This document shows positions 25,842 to 35,056 of a stretch of 64,000 nucleotides of DNA, in pieces (the stretch's first letter is position 1; each line of letters opens with the position of its first letter). The stretch lies in NCBI GenBank assembly GCA_038526915.1, contig JBCBGF010000001.1, positions 806,001 through 870,000 of the forward strand, written 5' to 3'. This DNA comes from JBCBGF01 sp038526915 (GTDB lineage Bacteria; Pseudomonadota; Alphaproteobacteria; Rhodobacterales; Rhodobacteraceae). The notes beneath the pieces were generated by a model. That model was not told where the DNA came from and did no database searches. It was given only the letters and a program-made list of their open reading frames with translations. Both the position numbers and the translations under genes were made by a program.

Positions 25842-26792
25842 TTACGCGGGTTCGCGCAAGACGCGCGGCACCTTGAATTCCACGTTCTCAACCGCGGTCT
25901 CGACCTGCTCCACCGTCACGTCAAACCGCGCGCGGAAGGCGTCGATCACCTCGTTCACCAGAACCTCGGGTGCGCTGGCTCCGGCGGTTAGCCCGATGGA
26001 GGAAATCCCTTCGAGCGCCCGCCAGTCGATATCATCGGCGCGCTGGACAAGCTGAGCATAGGTGCAGCCCGCAGCCCGGCCCACTTCCACCAACCGCTTG
26101 GAGTTTGACGAGTTCGGTGCCCCGATCACCAGCATCGCATCGGCCTTGGGCGCCATTGCCTTCACCGCCTCTTGTCGGTTGGTGGTGGCGTAGCAGATAT
26201 CTTCCTTATGCGGGCCAACGATGGCCGGGAACCGCGCCTGCAAAGCGGTCACGATATCCGCCGTGTCATCCACCGACAGCGTGGTCTGCGTGATAAACGC
26301 CAGTTTCTCGGGATCGCGCGGGGTGATGTGGGCCACGTCCTCCACGGTTTCCACCAGGATCACCTCACCCTCGGGCAACTGGCCCATGGTGCCCACGGTT
26401 TCGGGATGCCCCTCATGCCCGATCATCACCATCTGCAACCCGTTGGCATGATGGCGCTCGGCCTCGATATGCACCTTCGACACAAGCGGGCAGGTCGCAT
26501 CGACAAACAGCATCTCGCGCCGCGCGGCCTCGGCTGGCACGGCCTTGGGCACACCATGGGCGGAAAAAATCACCGGGCGGTCGTCGGGGCAGTCATCCAA
26601 CTCCTCGACAAACACCGCGCCCTTGTCGCGCAGCCCGTCGACCACATAACGGTTATGCACGATCTCATGGCGCACATAGACCGGGGCACCCCATTTCTGA
26701 AGCGCCATTTCGACGATCTTGATCGCGCGGTCCACGCCTGCGCAAAAGCCGCGCGGCGCAGCGAGATAAAGGGTCAGCGGTGGTTTGGTCAC
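25842..26792 (-). CDS. ispH: 4-hydroxy-3-methylbut-2-enyl diphosphate reductase
   Basis: Last step of the MEP isoprenoid pathway, giving IPP and DMAPP. The 316-residue iron-sulfur enzyme has the three cluster cysteines in PRGFCAGVDRAI (Cys17), DATCPLVSKVH (Cys101) and ICYATTNRQ (Cys200), and the APNSSNSKRL substrate loop. No ATG fits: GTG at 26792 or TTG at 26798 are the options, and I prefer GTG. It precedes the YdeI-like gene by 8 bp. Confidence 0.96.
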   Translation of the reverse strand: MTKPPLTLYLAAPRGFCAGVDRAIKIVEMALQKWGAPVYVRHEIVHNRYVVDGLRDKGAVFVEELDDCPDDRPVIFSAHGVPKAVPAEAARREMLFVDATCPLVSKVHIEAERHHANGLQMVMIGHEGHPETVGTMGQLPEGEVILVETVEDVAHITPRDPEKLAFITQTTLSVDDTADIVTALQARFPAIVGPHKEDICYATTNRQEAVKAMAPKADAMLVIGAPNSSNSKRLVEVGRAAGCTYAQLVQRADDIDWRALEGISSIGLTAGASAPEVLVNEVIDAFRARFDVTVEQVETAVENVEFKVPRVLREPA

Positions 26793-26896
26793 GGGCAACG
26801 TCCGCTCATGCTCGGATCAGATGGCACAAGGATAGTCACCGAGCGCACAGGCGCAACCGATCCGTGACCAAAGAACGCGCTTCTAGGGTTCTGACC

Positions 26897-27469
26897 CTAA
26901 TCCTCGACAGCCTCACGCTCGCGCATATCTTCGCGCGGTTCGCGCGGCGGCCTGCCGATCACATCCTTCAACTCATCGAGCTCGATGAAGTTGTCGGCCT
27001 GGCGGCGCAACTCATCTGCGATCATCGGCGGTTGCGACCGGATCGTCGACACGACCGACACCCGCACACCCTGACGCTGCAGGCTTTCCAGAAGCGGGCG
27101 GAAATCGCCGTCTCCGGAAAACAGCACCATGTGATCGACATGGGGTGCCAGCTCCATCGCGTCGACGGCCAGTTCGATGTCCATATTGCCCTTCACCTTG
27201 CGCCGTCCCTGGCTGTCGGTGAATTCCTTGGCCGGTTTGGTCACCATCGAAAAGCCGTTGTAATGCAGCCAGTCGACCAGGGGCCGGATCGGCGAATACT
27301 CATCGTTTTCCAGAAGCGCGGTATAGTAAAAAGCCCGCAACAGCTTGCCCCGACGCATGAATTCCTGTCGCAGCAGCTTGTAGTCGATGTCAAACCCCAG
27401 CGCCTTCGCAGCCGCATAGAGGTTCGATCCGTCGATGAACAGCGCAAGCCGTTCGTCCCGATAGAACAT
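26897..27469 (-). CDS. NYN-domain protein (LabA/DUF88 family)
   Basis: A 190-residue PIN-like fold protein expected to be a metal-dependent RNA nuclease. Acidic active-site residues are visible in LFIDGSNLY (Asp13), NMDIELAVDAM and FSGDGDFRPLL, the characteristic NYN order. The C-terminus is a charged tail (PPREPREDMREREAVED). GAAGGGA precedes the ATG. It is divergent from folK. A short inverted repeat (tagggt/accct-a, 26884-26899) covers its stop codon. Confidence 0.86.
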   Translation of the reverse strand: MFYRDERLALFIDGSNLYAAAKALGFDIDYKLLRQEFMRRGKLLRAFYYTALLENDEYSPIRPLVDWLHYNGFSMVTKPAKEFTDSQGRRKVKGNMDIELAVDAMELAPHVDHMVLFSGDGDFRPLLESLQRQGVRVSVVSTIRSQPPMIADELRRQADNFIELDELKDVIGRPPREPREDMREREAVED

Positions 27470-27596
27470 AAAATGGTCCCTTCAATTTTTAGCTTGCCGG
27501 ACAGTTTCCGTGAGTGTGTGCTGGGCGCCGGCAAAGCTTGGCGGAAAATAGAGAGAATGACGCAGGGTTCAACAAGACTTTCACAAAAGTGACGTA

Positions 27597-28151
27597 ATGG
27601 AATTTTTGATCGCAGTCGGGTCGAACGTCCCGCCCGAAGGCCTGACATCGCGCGAAATCGTTGACCAAGCGTTTACTGCGATGGCGGGGGCGGGGCTAAC
27701 TGTTGCGGCCCAAAGCGCGCTTTACCTCACGCCGTGCTATCCGCCGGGCGCTGGACCCGACTATATCAACGCCGCCGCCCGGGTGCGCGCGGACCTTGCG
27801 CCTGCGGGCGTTCTGGACGTGCTGCACGGGATCGAACGGGACTATGGCCGCGCCCGTGTTCAGCGTTGGGGTAACAGGGTGTTGGACCTCGATTTGCTTG
27901 CGGCAGGCGACACGGTTCTGCCGGACTCAGATATCTTCGCGAAGTGGCAGGCCCTGCCGCCGGATCGACAGAGAACCGATGCGCCAGACCAGTTAATCCT
28001 GCCCCATCCCCGTATGCAGGACCGTGCCTTTGTCCTGGTGCCCCTAGCCGAGATTGCCCCGGATTGGCGGCATCCTGTGTTGGGCCGCACTGTGTCTCAG
28101 ATGCGCGATGCCCTGCCAGACGCCGATCTTGCGGCGATTGCCCGGCTTTGA
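27597..28151 (+). CDS. folK: 2-amino-4-hydroxy-6-hydroxymethyldihydropteridine pyrophosphokinase
   Basis: Transfers pyrophosphate from ATP to the pterin in folate synthesis. The 184-residue HPPK has the family motif with magnesium-binding aspartates RWGNRVLDLDLLAAG and the downstream ILPHPRMQDRAFVLVPLAEIAP. The N-terminus FLIAVGSNVPP is standard. It lies 86 bp upstream of rpoZ; co-transcription with the rpoZ-rel cluster is possible. Confidence 0.95.
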   Translation: MEFLIAVGSNVPPEGLTSREIVDQAFTAMAGAGLTVAAQSALYLTPCYPPGAGPDYINAAARVRADLAPAGVLDVLHGIERDYGRARVQRWGNRVLDLDLLAAGDTVLPDSDIFAKWQALPPDRQRTDAPDQLILPHPRMQDRAFVLVPLAEIAPDWRHPVLGRTVSQMRDALPDADLAAIARL

Positions 28152-28237
28152 TGGAGACACGCTTTTGCCTTGTGTTTATGGGGATCAGCCCCTAAATACC
28201 GTGTTTCGGATTTCCCGAAGCTAAGCTGGAGAAGCCC

Positions 28238-28591
28238 ATGGCCCGCGTGACGGTCGAAGATTGCGTCGATAAGGTTCCCAACCGGTTCGAGCTGGTGATG
28301 CTCGCCGCCCACCGCGCGCGCGAGATTTCCAGTGGTGCGCCGCTGACCATCGATCGCGACAAGGACAAGAACCCGGTCGTGAGCCTGCGCGAGATTGCCG
28401 AGGAAACACAGCAGGCCGATGATCTGCGCGAGCGCATGATCGAAAGCCACCAGACCCAGATCGAGGTTGATGAGCCGGAAGAAGACACCATGGCCCTTCT
28501 TATGGGGGCCGAGGCTGACAAGCCCGCCGAAGACGACCTGTCGGAAGAGAAACTGCTTCGCGCGCTGATGGAAGCGCAGGAGCGTCAGTAG
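28238..28591 (+). CDS. rpoZ: RNA polymerase omega subunit
   Basis: A 117-residue omega chain that stabilises beta-prime and contributes a ppGpp site. The opening MARVTVEDCVDKVPNRFELVMLAAHRAR is invariant in the family; the C-terminal ~50 residues are acidic, as in other alphaproteobacteria. The next gene is the ppGpp synthetase/hydrolase, 28 bp on, a conserved pairing. Confidence 0.97.
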   Translation: MARVTVEDCVDKVPNRFELVMLAAHRAREISSGAPLTIDRDKDKNPVVSLREIAEETQQADDLRERMIESHQTQIEVDEPEEDTMALLMGAEADKPAEDDLSEEKLLRALMEAQERQ

Positions 28592-28619
28592 GGGCCACGC
28601 GCCCCCTAGGGCGGACCGG

Positions 28620-30740
28620 ATGATCGACGCAGACGACCTGATCGCGCTGGTCCGCAACTATAACCCCAAAACAAACGCCGATCTCATTCGCGAGGCTTTT
28701 GCCTATGGCGATGAGATGCACGATGGCCAGCTGCGCCATTCGGGCGAGCCCTATTTCACCCACCCCGTCGCCGTCGCCGCCATCCTGACCGAGATGAAGC
28801 TGGACGATGCCACGATCATCACAGCGCTTCTCCACGACACCATCGAAGACACAAGGTCGACCTATGGCGAGATCGCGAACCGGTTCGGCAAGGAAATCGC
28901 CGAACTCGTGGATGGCGTCACCAAGCTGACCAACCTGCAGCTGTCGTCGTCTGAGACCAAGCAGGCCGAAAACTTCCGCAAACTGTTCATCGCGATGTCG
29001 AAAGACTTGCGGGTGATCCTGGTCAAGCTTTCGGACCGTTTGCACAACATGCGCACGATCAAATCCATGCGCCCCGAGAAACAGGTGCAAAAGGCGCGCG
29101 AGACGATGGATATCTATGCGCCCCTTGCCGGCCGCATGGGCATGCAATGGATGCGGGATGAGTTGGAGGATCTGGCCTTCAGCGTGCTGAACCCCGATGG
29201 CCGCCATTCGATTATGCGGCGGTTCATCAACCTGCAACGCGAAGCCGGCGATGTGATCCAGAAGATCACCAAGGACATCCAGAAGGAACTGAAAAAGGCC
29301 GGGATCGAGGCCGATGTCTATGGCCGCGCGAAAAAGCCCTATTCGATCTGGCGCAAGATGGAGGCCAAGGAACTGGGCTTTTCCCGCCTGTCCGACATCT
29401 ATGGCTTCCGCGTGATCACCGAAACGCAGCCCGATTGCTATGGCGTGCTGGGTGCGATTCACCAGCGCTGGACGGCGGTGCCGGGCCGGTTCAAGGACTA
29501 CATCAGCCAGCCCAAATCGAACGGCTATCGCTCGATCCACACGACGGTGTCGGGGCGCGATGGCAAACGGGTGGAGATCCAGATCCGCACCCGCGAGATG
29601 CACGAAGTGGCCGAGGCGGGAGTGGCCGCGCACTGGGCCTACCGCGACGGGCAACGGGCCGAGAACCCCTTTGCCGTCGATCCGGCCGAATGGATCGCGG
29701 GCCTGACCGAACGCATCGACAGCGCCGAGGATCATGACGAGTTCCTCGAACACGTGAAGATGGAGATGTATTCCGACCAGGTCTTTTGCTTCACACCAAA
29801 GGGCGAGGTGGTGAAATTGCCGCGCGGGGCAACGCCTCTGGATTTCGCCTATGCCATCCACACCCGGATCGGGGACGGGTGCGTGGGCGCCAAGGTTGAC
29901 GGTATCCGTGTGCCCCTGTGGACGCGGTTGAAGAACGGCCAGTCGGTTGAGATCATCACCGCTGAAGGCCAGCGCCCCCAGGCCACCTGGATCGACATCG
30001 TCGCCACCGGCCGGGCCAAGGCCGCGATCCGCCGCAGTTTGCGGGACGAGGATCGCGAACGGTTTGAAAAGCTGGGTCGGGAACTCGCACGCGTGGCGTT
30101 CGAACATGTGGGCAAACGCGCCACCGACAAGGCCCTGCGCACGGCGGCCAAGCGCATGGGGCTGGGCAGTGCGAGCGATCTTCTAACCAGCGTCGGCGCG
30201 GCCGAGATCGGCGCCCGTGATGTGATCGAAACCCTCTACCCCGATCTTGTCGCGAAAAAGGGCGATGAGATCGACGCCGCCCGCGCGGTGGTGGGTCTCG
30301 ACAAAACGCAAAGCTTTACCCGCGCCCCGTGTTGCCAGCCGGTGCCGGGCGAACGGATCGTGGGCATCGCCTATCGCGGCAAGGGCGTGGTGATCCACAC
30401 CATCGACTGCCCCGCATTGGAAGAGTTCGAGGATCAGACCGAACGCTGGATCGACCTGCGCTGGCAGACGGGGACGCATCCTGCGCAATACGACATCAGC
30501 CTGGACCTGACGATCTCGAACGACGCGGGCGTTCTGGGGCGGCTCTGTACGCAGATCGGCGAACAGCGGGCCAATATCTCAAACCTCACCTTCCTTGACC
30601 GAAAACCGGACTTCTTTCGCCTTATTGTCGACGTCGAACTGCGGGATATCGAACACATGCACGCGGTGATGTTGGCGCTTGAGGCAGATAGCGACGTTGC
30701 GTCCATTGATCGTCACCGCGATCCCAAGCGTAAACTGTGA
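28620..30740 (+). CDS. RelA/SpoT-type (p)ppGpp synthetase/hydrolase (Rsh)
   Basis: A 706-residue stringent-response enzyme. Domain order: HD hydrolase with ALLHDTIEDT (about 76-85), synthetase with LSDIYGFRV and SNGYRSIHTTV (about 255-315), TGS domain VFCFTPKGEVVKLPRGATPLDFAYAIHTRIG-type segment (about 388-425), conserved CCQPVPGERIVG region, and C-terminal ACT domain. An intact HD motif and synthetase domain suggest a bifunctional enzyme, the usual single Rsh of alphaproteobacteria. Confidence 0.96.
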   Translation: MIDADDLIALVRNYNPKTNADLIREAFAYGDEMHDGQLRHSGEPYFTHPVAVAAILTEMKLDDATIITALLHDTIEDTRSTYGEIANRFGKEIAELVDGVTKLTNLQLSSSETKQAENFRKLFIAMSKDLRVILVKLSDRLHNMRTIKSMRPEKQVQKARETMDIYAPLAGRMGMQWMRDELEDLAFSVLNPDGRHSIMRRFINLQREAGDVIQKITKDIQKELKKAGIEADVYGRAKKPYSIWRKMEAKELGFSRLSDIYGFRVITETQPDCYGVLGAIHQRWTAVPGRFKDYISQPKSNGYRSIHTTVSGRDGKRVEIQIRTREMHEVAEAGVAAHWAYRDGQRAENPFAVDPAEWIAGLTERIDSAEDHDEFLEHVKMEMYSDQVFCFTPKGEVVKLPRGATPLDFAYAIHTRIGDGCVGAKVDGIRVPLWTRLKNGQSVEIITAEGQRPQATWIDIVATGRAKAAIRRSLRDEDRERFEKLGRELARVAFEHVGKRATDKALRTAAKRMGLGSASDLLTSVGAAEIGARDVIETLYPDLVAKKGDEIDAARAVVGLDKTQSFTRAPCCQPVPGERIVGIAYRGKGVVIHTIDCPALEEFEDQTERWIDLRWQTGTHPAQYDISLDLTISNDAGVLGRLCTQIGEQRANISNLTFLDRKPDFFRLIVDVELRDIEHMHAVMLALEADSDVASIDRHRDPKRKL

Positions 30741-30763
30741 CGAGGCGGTCAAGGTAACGGGGC

Positions 30764-31462
30764 ATGGTTTTCAAGCGACGCAAGCCCAGGGGGTATTTGG
30801 AGGCTTTCGGCCGCTTCTTCTATCCGCGCGGCGGCTGGTCGCGCGCGGGCCGCTACATCGCGCACCGGCTGCGGCGTCTGCCCGACCCGGCCCACAAGAT
30901 CAGCCGCGGCATCGCGGCGGGGGTGTTCGCGAGCTTCACCCCGTTCTACGGCTTCCACTTCTTTACCGCGGCCTTTGTTGCCTGGCTCGTGCGGGGCAAT
31001 ATCTTGGCCTCGCTTCTGGCCACGTTCTTTGGCAACCCGATCACCTTTCCGTTCATTGCTGCGATCTCGGTCGAGCTGGGCACCTGGATCCTGGGCCGGC
31101 CCCCTGTCGCGCCTGCCTCGGTCTTTGTGGGCTTTTCGCTGGCCACGATCGAGCTGTGGGAAAACTTCGCCGCGATCTTCACCGCCGAGACGGCGCAATG
31201 GGGCAACCTTGCCCGGTTCTTTGATCGCATCTTCCTGCCCTATCTCGTGGGGGGCATCGCACCGGGTATGCTTGCCGGGATTGCGGCCTATTTCCTAGCC
31301 AACCCGATCATCGCGTCCTATCAGAGGGGCCGGATCAAGAAGATGAAGGAACGGTTCGAGGCCAAGCGCCGCGCCGCCGAGGATGCCAAGGCCGCCCGCG
31401 CCGCCGAGGCCGAGGTTGCGGCCAAGGCGATGGACCGGACGAAAGGGCAGGAACCGCAATGA
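30764..31462 (+). CDS. DUF2062 membrane protein
   Basis: A 232-residue protein with the DUF2062 core: a basic amphipathic N-terminus, KISRGIAAGVFASFTPFYGFH, and the helix pair with FFGNPITFPFIA. Two to three further hydrophobic helices follow, and the C-terminal ~45 residues form a charged coiled tail (KKMKERFEAKRRAAEDAKAA). The function is unknown. It lies between rel and pdxJ and overlaps pdxJ by 4 bp. Confidence 0.87.
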   Translation: MVFKRRKPRGYLEAFGRFFYPRGGWSRAGRYIAHRLRRLPDPAHKISRGIAAGVFASFTPFYGFHFFTAAFVAWLVRGNILASLLATFFGNPITFPFIAAISVELGTWILGRPPVAPASVFVGFSLATIELWENFAAIFTAETAQWGNLARFFDRIFLPYLVGGIAPGMLAGIAAYFLANPIIASYQRGRIKKMKERFEAKRRAAEDAKAARAAEAEVAAKAMDRTKGQEPQ

Positions 31463-32214
31463 CCGCGACCGACAGCCACCTGCGCCTGGGCGTGAACATC
31501 GACCACGTGGCCACCGTCAGGAATGCCCGCGGCGGGGCCTATCCCGATCCCCTGCGCGCCGCCCGGATCGCGGCCGAGGCCGGGGCCGATGGCATCACCG
31601 CACACCTGCGCGAAGACCGCCGCCACATCTCGGACGCCGATATCGAAGGGTTGATGGAGGTGCTGGAGGAGGTGCCCCTGAACTTTGAGATGGCCGCGAC
31701 GGAGGAGATGCAGGCCATCGCGCTGCGCCACAAACCCCACGCCGTCTGCATCGTGCCCGAAAAGCGCGAGGAGCGGACGACCGAAGGCGGGCTAGAAGTG
31801 GCGCGGGAGGAAAACCGGCTGGCCCATTTCATCGCGCCCTTGCGGGACGCAGGCTGTCGCGTATCCATCTTTATCGCGGCCGATCCCCGCCAGATCGAGG
31901 CCGCGAACCGGATCGGGGCCGAGGTGATCGAACTGCACACCGGGGCCTATTGCGATTTCCATGCCGAGGGCAAATTCGAAGAACGCGACGCCGAGTTAGA
32001 GCGTCTGCGCGCCATGGCGACCTTTGGACATGAGCTGGGGCTTGAGGTGCATGCGGGCCACGGGCTGACCTATGATTGCGTGGGCCCGGTCGCCGCGCTG
32101 CCCGAGGTGCGCGAGCTGAACATCGGGCATTTTCTGGTGGGCGAGTCGATCTTTCGCGGGCTGGGTCCGGCGATCGCCGAGATGCGCCGGATCATGGACG
32201 CGGCGCGGGCCTGA
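31459..32214 (+). CDS. pdxJ: Pyridoxine 5'-phosphate synthase
   Basis: Closes the pyridine ring in vitamin B6 synthesis from 1-deoxyxylulose 5-phosphate and amino-acetone phosphate. The 251-residue TIM barrel starts LRLGVNIDHVATVRNARGG and shows TAHLREDRRHI, CIVPEKREE and VHAGHGLTYD, all active-site loops of PdxJ. In related genomes it normally runs straight into acpS; here a leftward gene and repeat copy 4 intervene. Confidence 0.97.
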   Translation: MTATDSHLRLGVNIDHVATVRNARGGAYPDPLRAARIAAEAGADGITAHLREDRRHISDADIEGLMEVLEEVPLNFEMAATEEMQAIALRHKPHAVCIVPEKREERTTEGGLEVAREENRLAHFIAPLRDAGCRVSIFIAADPRQIEAANRIGAEVIELHTGAYCDFHAEGKFEERDAELERLRAMATFGHELGLEVHAGHGLTYDCVGPVAALPEVRELNIGHFLVGESIFRGLGPAIAEMRRIMDAARA

Positions 32215-32217
32215 GGA

Positions 32218-32796
32218 TTACTTGGTGCTGCCGTCGCCGGTGTAGACGTCGGGCGTGACACCGGGCCTGCCGGTTTCTCCGCCCCCGCCTGATCCGGTCC
32301 CTCCTGGCCCGCCCGCGCCTACTGCACCCTCTGCCTCGGGGCGGGGGAAGAGGCCCGTCCCGAAGATCCCGTTCTCATCGCGCACCCGGATGCCGCCCGT
32401 CCGTGCAAGTTCTGCGCCCGGTCCGCAGGCGCCCACGGGCCAGACGACCTCGGCCGTGTCAAACCCATAGCCCGGCACGCGCGGGGCAAAGGTGCCGCGG
32501 CATCCTTCGTCATCTGAGGTGCGGACGGCGGTGGCGAGGCCGTGGCGGAACGTGACGATCACATAGGCCGTATCCTCGCCATTGAGCCGGCGATAGACAT
32601 ATTCGGTCTGCGCCCCTTCGTGGATTTTCTGAAACGGATTGCCCCACCGCGCGGCCATCGCGCCCTCGGTCGTCTCGCCGATGCGCACCGATTGCACCAT
32701 CGCGGCGCGGGTGGCGGGGGTGGTAGCCACGGTCGTGTCCCAGGCAACGGCGGCGCAACCGGGGAGAAGGGCGAGGGCGAGGAGGTGGGGGCGCAT
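32218..32796 (-). CDS. Putative lipoprotein with SmpA/BamE-like region
   Basis: A 192-residue protein beginning MRPHLLALALLPGCAA, a short lipoprotein signal with Cys at about 14. The region VRIGETTEGAMAARWGNPFQKIHEG...YVYRR has the helix-glycine-beta rhythm of SmpA/OmlA (BamE) domains. The C-terminal quarter is a low-complexity Gly/Pro stretch ending VYTGDGSTK. The start could also be one of the ATGs up to 54 bp upstream. It lies antisense inside the otherwise rightward pdxJ-acpS block. Confidence 0.68.
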   Translation of the reverse strand: MRPHLLALALLPGCAAVAWDTTVATTPATRAAMVQSVRIGETTEGAMAARWGNPFQKIHEGAQTEYVYRRLNGEDTAYVIVTFRHGLATAVRTSDDEGCRGTFAPRVPGYGFDTAEVVWPVGACGPGAELARTGGIRVRDENGIFGTGLFPRPEAEGAVGAGGPGGTGSGGGGETGRPGVTPDVYTGDGSTK

Positions 32797-32878
32797 GGGG
32801 CTGTGCATAGTGGGGGAGGGGTGAAGATGGGGTGAATGACATAATGGCAAACAGAGGATCGCGTTGTCGCTATGACCC

Positions 32879-32959
32879 GCCCGGCGGGCACCGCCGGGCA
32901 GCCCCCGACCGCCCCCCAGGGCGGGGGCTACGCCCCCACCCGCGGTCGGGGACTGCCCT
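32879..32959 (+). repeat. Two-hairpin intergenic repeat, copy 4
   Basis: First hairpin is a perfect 9-bp stem gcccggcgg/ccgccgggc with a GCA loop, a different sequence from the other copies but the same shape. The second stem agcccccgaccgc pairs with gcggtcggggact apart from one position and encloses gggggc/gccccc. Unlike the other copies it sits between divergent genes, upstream of acpS. Confidence 0.88.
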
Positions 32960-33053
32960 CATTTCCTTTTGTCGCGGTTGGAAGGCAGTTGTGCTTTGCA
33001 TGTCCCTCACGCCCCCCTTGCCCTCCACCCCACACCCGCCCATGGTGCGCCCC

Positions 33054-33491
33054 ATGATCCTCGGCATCGGCACCGACCTCTGCAACATCGAACGGATCGA
33101 GCGCACGCTCGACCGGTTCGGTGACCGCTTCCGCAACCGGGTTTTCACCCAGATCGAACAGGCCAAGGCCGAACGCCGCGCAGACACGCCCGGCACCTAT
33201 GCCAAGCGCTGGGCCGCAAAAGAGGCGTGTTCCAAGGCGCTGGGCACCGGCCTGCGCATGGGCATCGCGTGGAAGGACATGTCGGTCACCAACCTGGAGA
33301 CCGGGCAACCCGTCATGCACGTCACCGGATGGGCCGCCGAACGCCTGCGCGAGATGACGCCCGAGGGACATGAGGCGGTGATCCATGTCACGCTGACCGA
33401 CGACCACCCCTGGGCCCAGGCCTTCGTCGTGATCGAGGCCCTGCCCGAAGAGGGGGCGCGCTTGACACCCGACCCCCACACACTCATGTAG
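33054..33491 (+). CDS. acpS: Holo-[acyl-carrier-protein] synthase
   Basis: Transfers 4'-phosphopantetheine from CoA to ACP. The 145-residue AcpS has the magnesium-binding Asp8 in GIGTDLCNIERIE and Glu57 in KRWAAKEACSKALGTG. The ATG at 33054 gives the standard MILGIGTD start; ATG 33042 in the same frame would add four residues. It is 31 bp upstream of lepB. Confidence 0.95.
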   Translation: MILGIGTDLCNIERIERTLDRFGDRFRNRVFTQIEQAKAERRADTPGTYAKRWAAKEACSKALGTGLRMGIAWKDMSVTNLETGQPVMHVTGWAAERLREMTPEGHEAVIHVTLTDDHPWAQAFVVIEALPEEGARLTPDPHTLM

Positions 33492-33522
33492 CGGCCCATT
33501 GGCGGGCAAGCAGGGCAGGCGC

Positions 33523-34305
33523 ATGGCAACGGCAGAAGACGCGAAAAACGGGATCGTCGAGACGATCAAAACCATCGTCTATGCGCTTCTGATCGCCGGG
33601 GTCTTTCGCACGCTGTTCTTCCAGCCGTTCTGGATCCCGTCGGGCTCGATGAAAGACACGCTGCTCATCGGCGATTTCCTGTTCGTCAACAAGATGGCCT
33701 ATGGCTATTCCCAGTATTCCTGTCCCTTCTCGCTGTGCCCGATCGACGGCCGCATCCTGGGGTCTGAGCCCGAACGCGGCGATGTCGCCGTCTTCCGCCA
33801 CCCGGTGAATGGCAGCGATTTCATCAAGCGTGTGGTGGGCCTGCCTGGCGACACGATCCAGGTGGTGGGCGGTGTTTTGACGATCAACGGCACGCCCGCG
33901 CCCCAGACGCCCGATGGCACGTTTGAAGAGACTTTCGAACGGCAAGGCCCGGTGGGCAATCTGCCCCTGTGCAAGAATGCCGGGATAGGGCTGGGTGCGA
34001 CCTGTGTGAAGGACAAGTTCGTCGAGACGCTGCCCGAAGGCACCACGCATTCGATCCTGAACGTGCGCGACAGCCGGCTCGACGACACGCCCGTCTATAC
34101 CGTGCCTGAGGGGCACTTCTTCTTCATGGGCGACAACCGCGACAACTCCACCGACAGCCGGGTGATGCCGCCCAATGGCGTGGGGTTCGTGCCGTTCGAG
34201 AACCTAATCGGACGGGCGGATCGGATCATGTTCTCCTCCGGCGGCCGGTCGCTGTTTTTCGTGTGGACCTGGCGGGGGGATCGGTTCTTCAAGGCGATCC
34301 AGTAA
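33523..34305 (+). CDS. lepB: Signal peptidase I
   Basis: Inner-membrane serine protease that removes signal peptides of Sec and Tat substrates. In the 260-residue protein one N-terminal anchor (TIVYALLIAGVFRTLFF) precedes catalytic Ser42 in IPSGSMKDTL; the general base is Lys102 in DFIKRVVGLPGD, and the MGDNRDNSTDSR box follows. Its stop overlaps the rnc start (TAATG). Confidence 0.96.
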   Translation: MATAEDAKNGIVETIKTIVYALLIAGVFRTLFFQPFWIPSGSMKDTLLIGDFLFVNKMAYGYSQYSCPFSLCPIDGRILGSEPERGDVAVFRHPVNGSDFIKRVVGLPGDTIQVVGGVLTINGTPAPQTPDGTFEETFERQGPVGNLPLCKNAGIGLGATCVKDKFVETLPEGTTHSILNVRDSRLDDTPVYTVPEGHFFFMGDNRDNSTDSRVMPPNGVGFVPFENLIGRADRIMFSSGGRSLFFVWTWRGDRFFKAIQ

Positions 34306-34985
34306 TGAAGCTCGGGGCCGAGCTTCAGGCGTTCTGCGCGCGCCTTGGCCATGACTTCGCCGATCCCGCGCTTCTGGTCGAGGCGCTGACGCATCCCTCG
34401 CTCACCTCGCCCACGCGCGCCAATAACCAGCGGATGGAGTTTTTGGGCGACCGGGTCTTGAACCTTGTTCTGGCCGAAGCGGTGCTGGCCGCCGATCCGC
34501 ACAGCCCCGAAGGCACGCTGGCCCCCCGTTACAACCGGCTGGTGCGGAAGGAGACCTGCGCCGATGTCGCCCGCTCGATCGATCTGGGTAGCGTTCTGCG
34601 ACTGGGCAAATCCGAGATGGTGTCGGGCGGGCGGCGGCTGGATGCGGCGCTGGGCGACGCAATGGAGGCGGTGATCGCCGCGGTCTATCGCGATGGCGGG
34701 CTGGAGGCGGCGCGGGGCGTGGTGCTGCGCTTGTGGGAGGGCCGGATCGCCGCACTGGAGGAGGACGAAAAAGACCCCAAGTCGAGCCTGCAGGAATGGG
34801 CGCAATCCCACGGCCAGCAGGCGCCGACCTATAGCGAGGTTGCGCGCGAGGGCCCGCCCCATGCGCCTGTGTTCACGGTCGAGGCGCGGCTGGCGGACGG
34901 GCGCGCAGAGCGGGCGACGGGCAAGGCCAAGCGGCAGGCGGAGAAGGATGCCGCTCGGGCGTTGTTGGGGCGGGTTGTGGGGTAG
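34305..34985 (+). CDS. rnc: Ribonuclease III
   Basis: Double-strand RNA endonuclease of 226 residues. The catalytic domain has RMEFLGDRVL (Glu45, Asp49) and GDAMEAVIAAVYRDGG (Asp118, Glu121), the four acidic metal ligands; a C-terminal dsRNA-binding domain covers about 155-226 (TGKAKRQAEKDAARALL). It is translationally coupled to lepB. In related genomes era follows directly; here a leftward VOC gene is in between. Confidence 0.96.
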   Translation: MKLGAELQAFCARLGHDFADPALLVEALTHPSLTSPTRANNQRMEFLGDRVLNLVLAEAVLAADPHSPEGTLAPRYNRLVRKETCADVARSIDLGSVLRLGKSEMVSGGRRLDAALGDAMEAVIAAVYRDGGLEAARGVVLRLWEGRIAALEEDEKDPKSSLQEWAQSHGQQAPTYSEVAREGPPHAPVFTVEARLADGRAERATGKAKRQAEKDAARALLGRVVG

Positions 34986-35056
34986 GGCTGTACCCTCCAG
35001 TCGTGGCCTAGGTCGCGGGGGCTAGCCTAGGTGATCTTCTGAAAACGCCCCCTGCG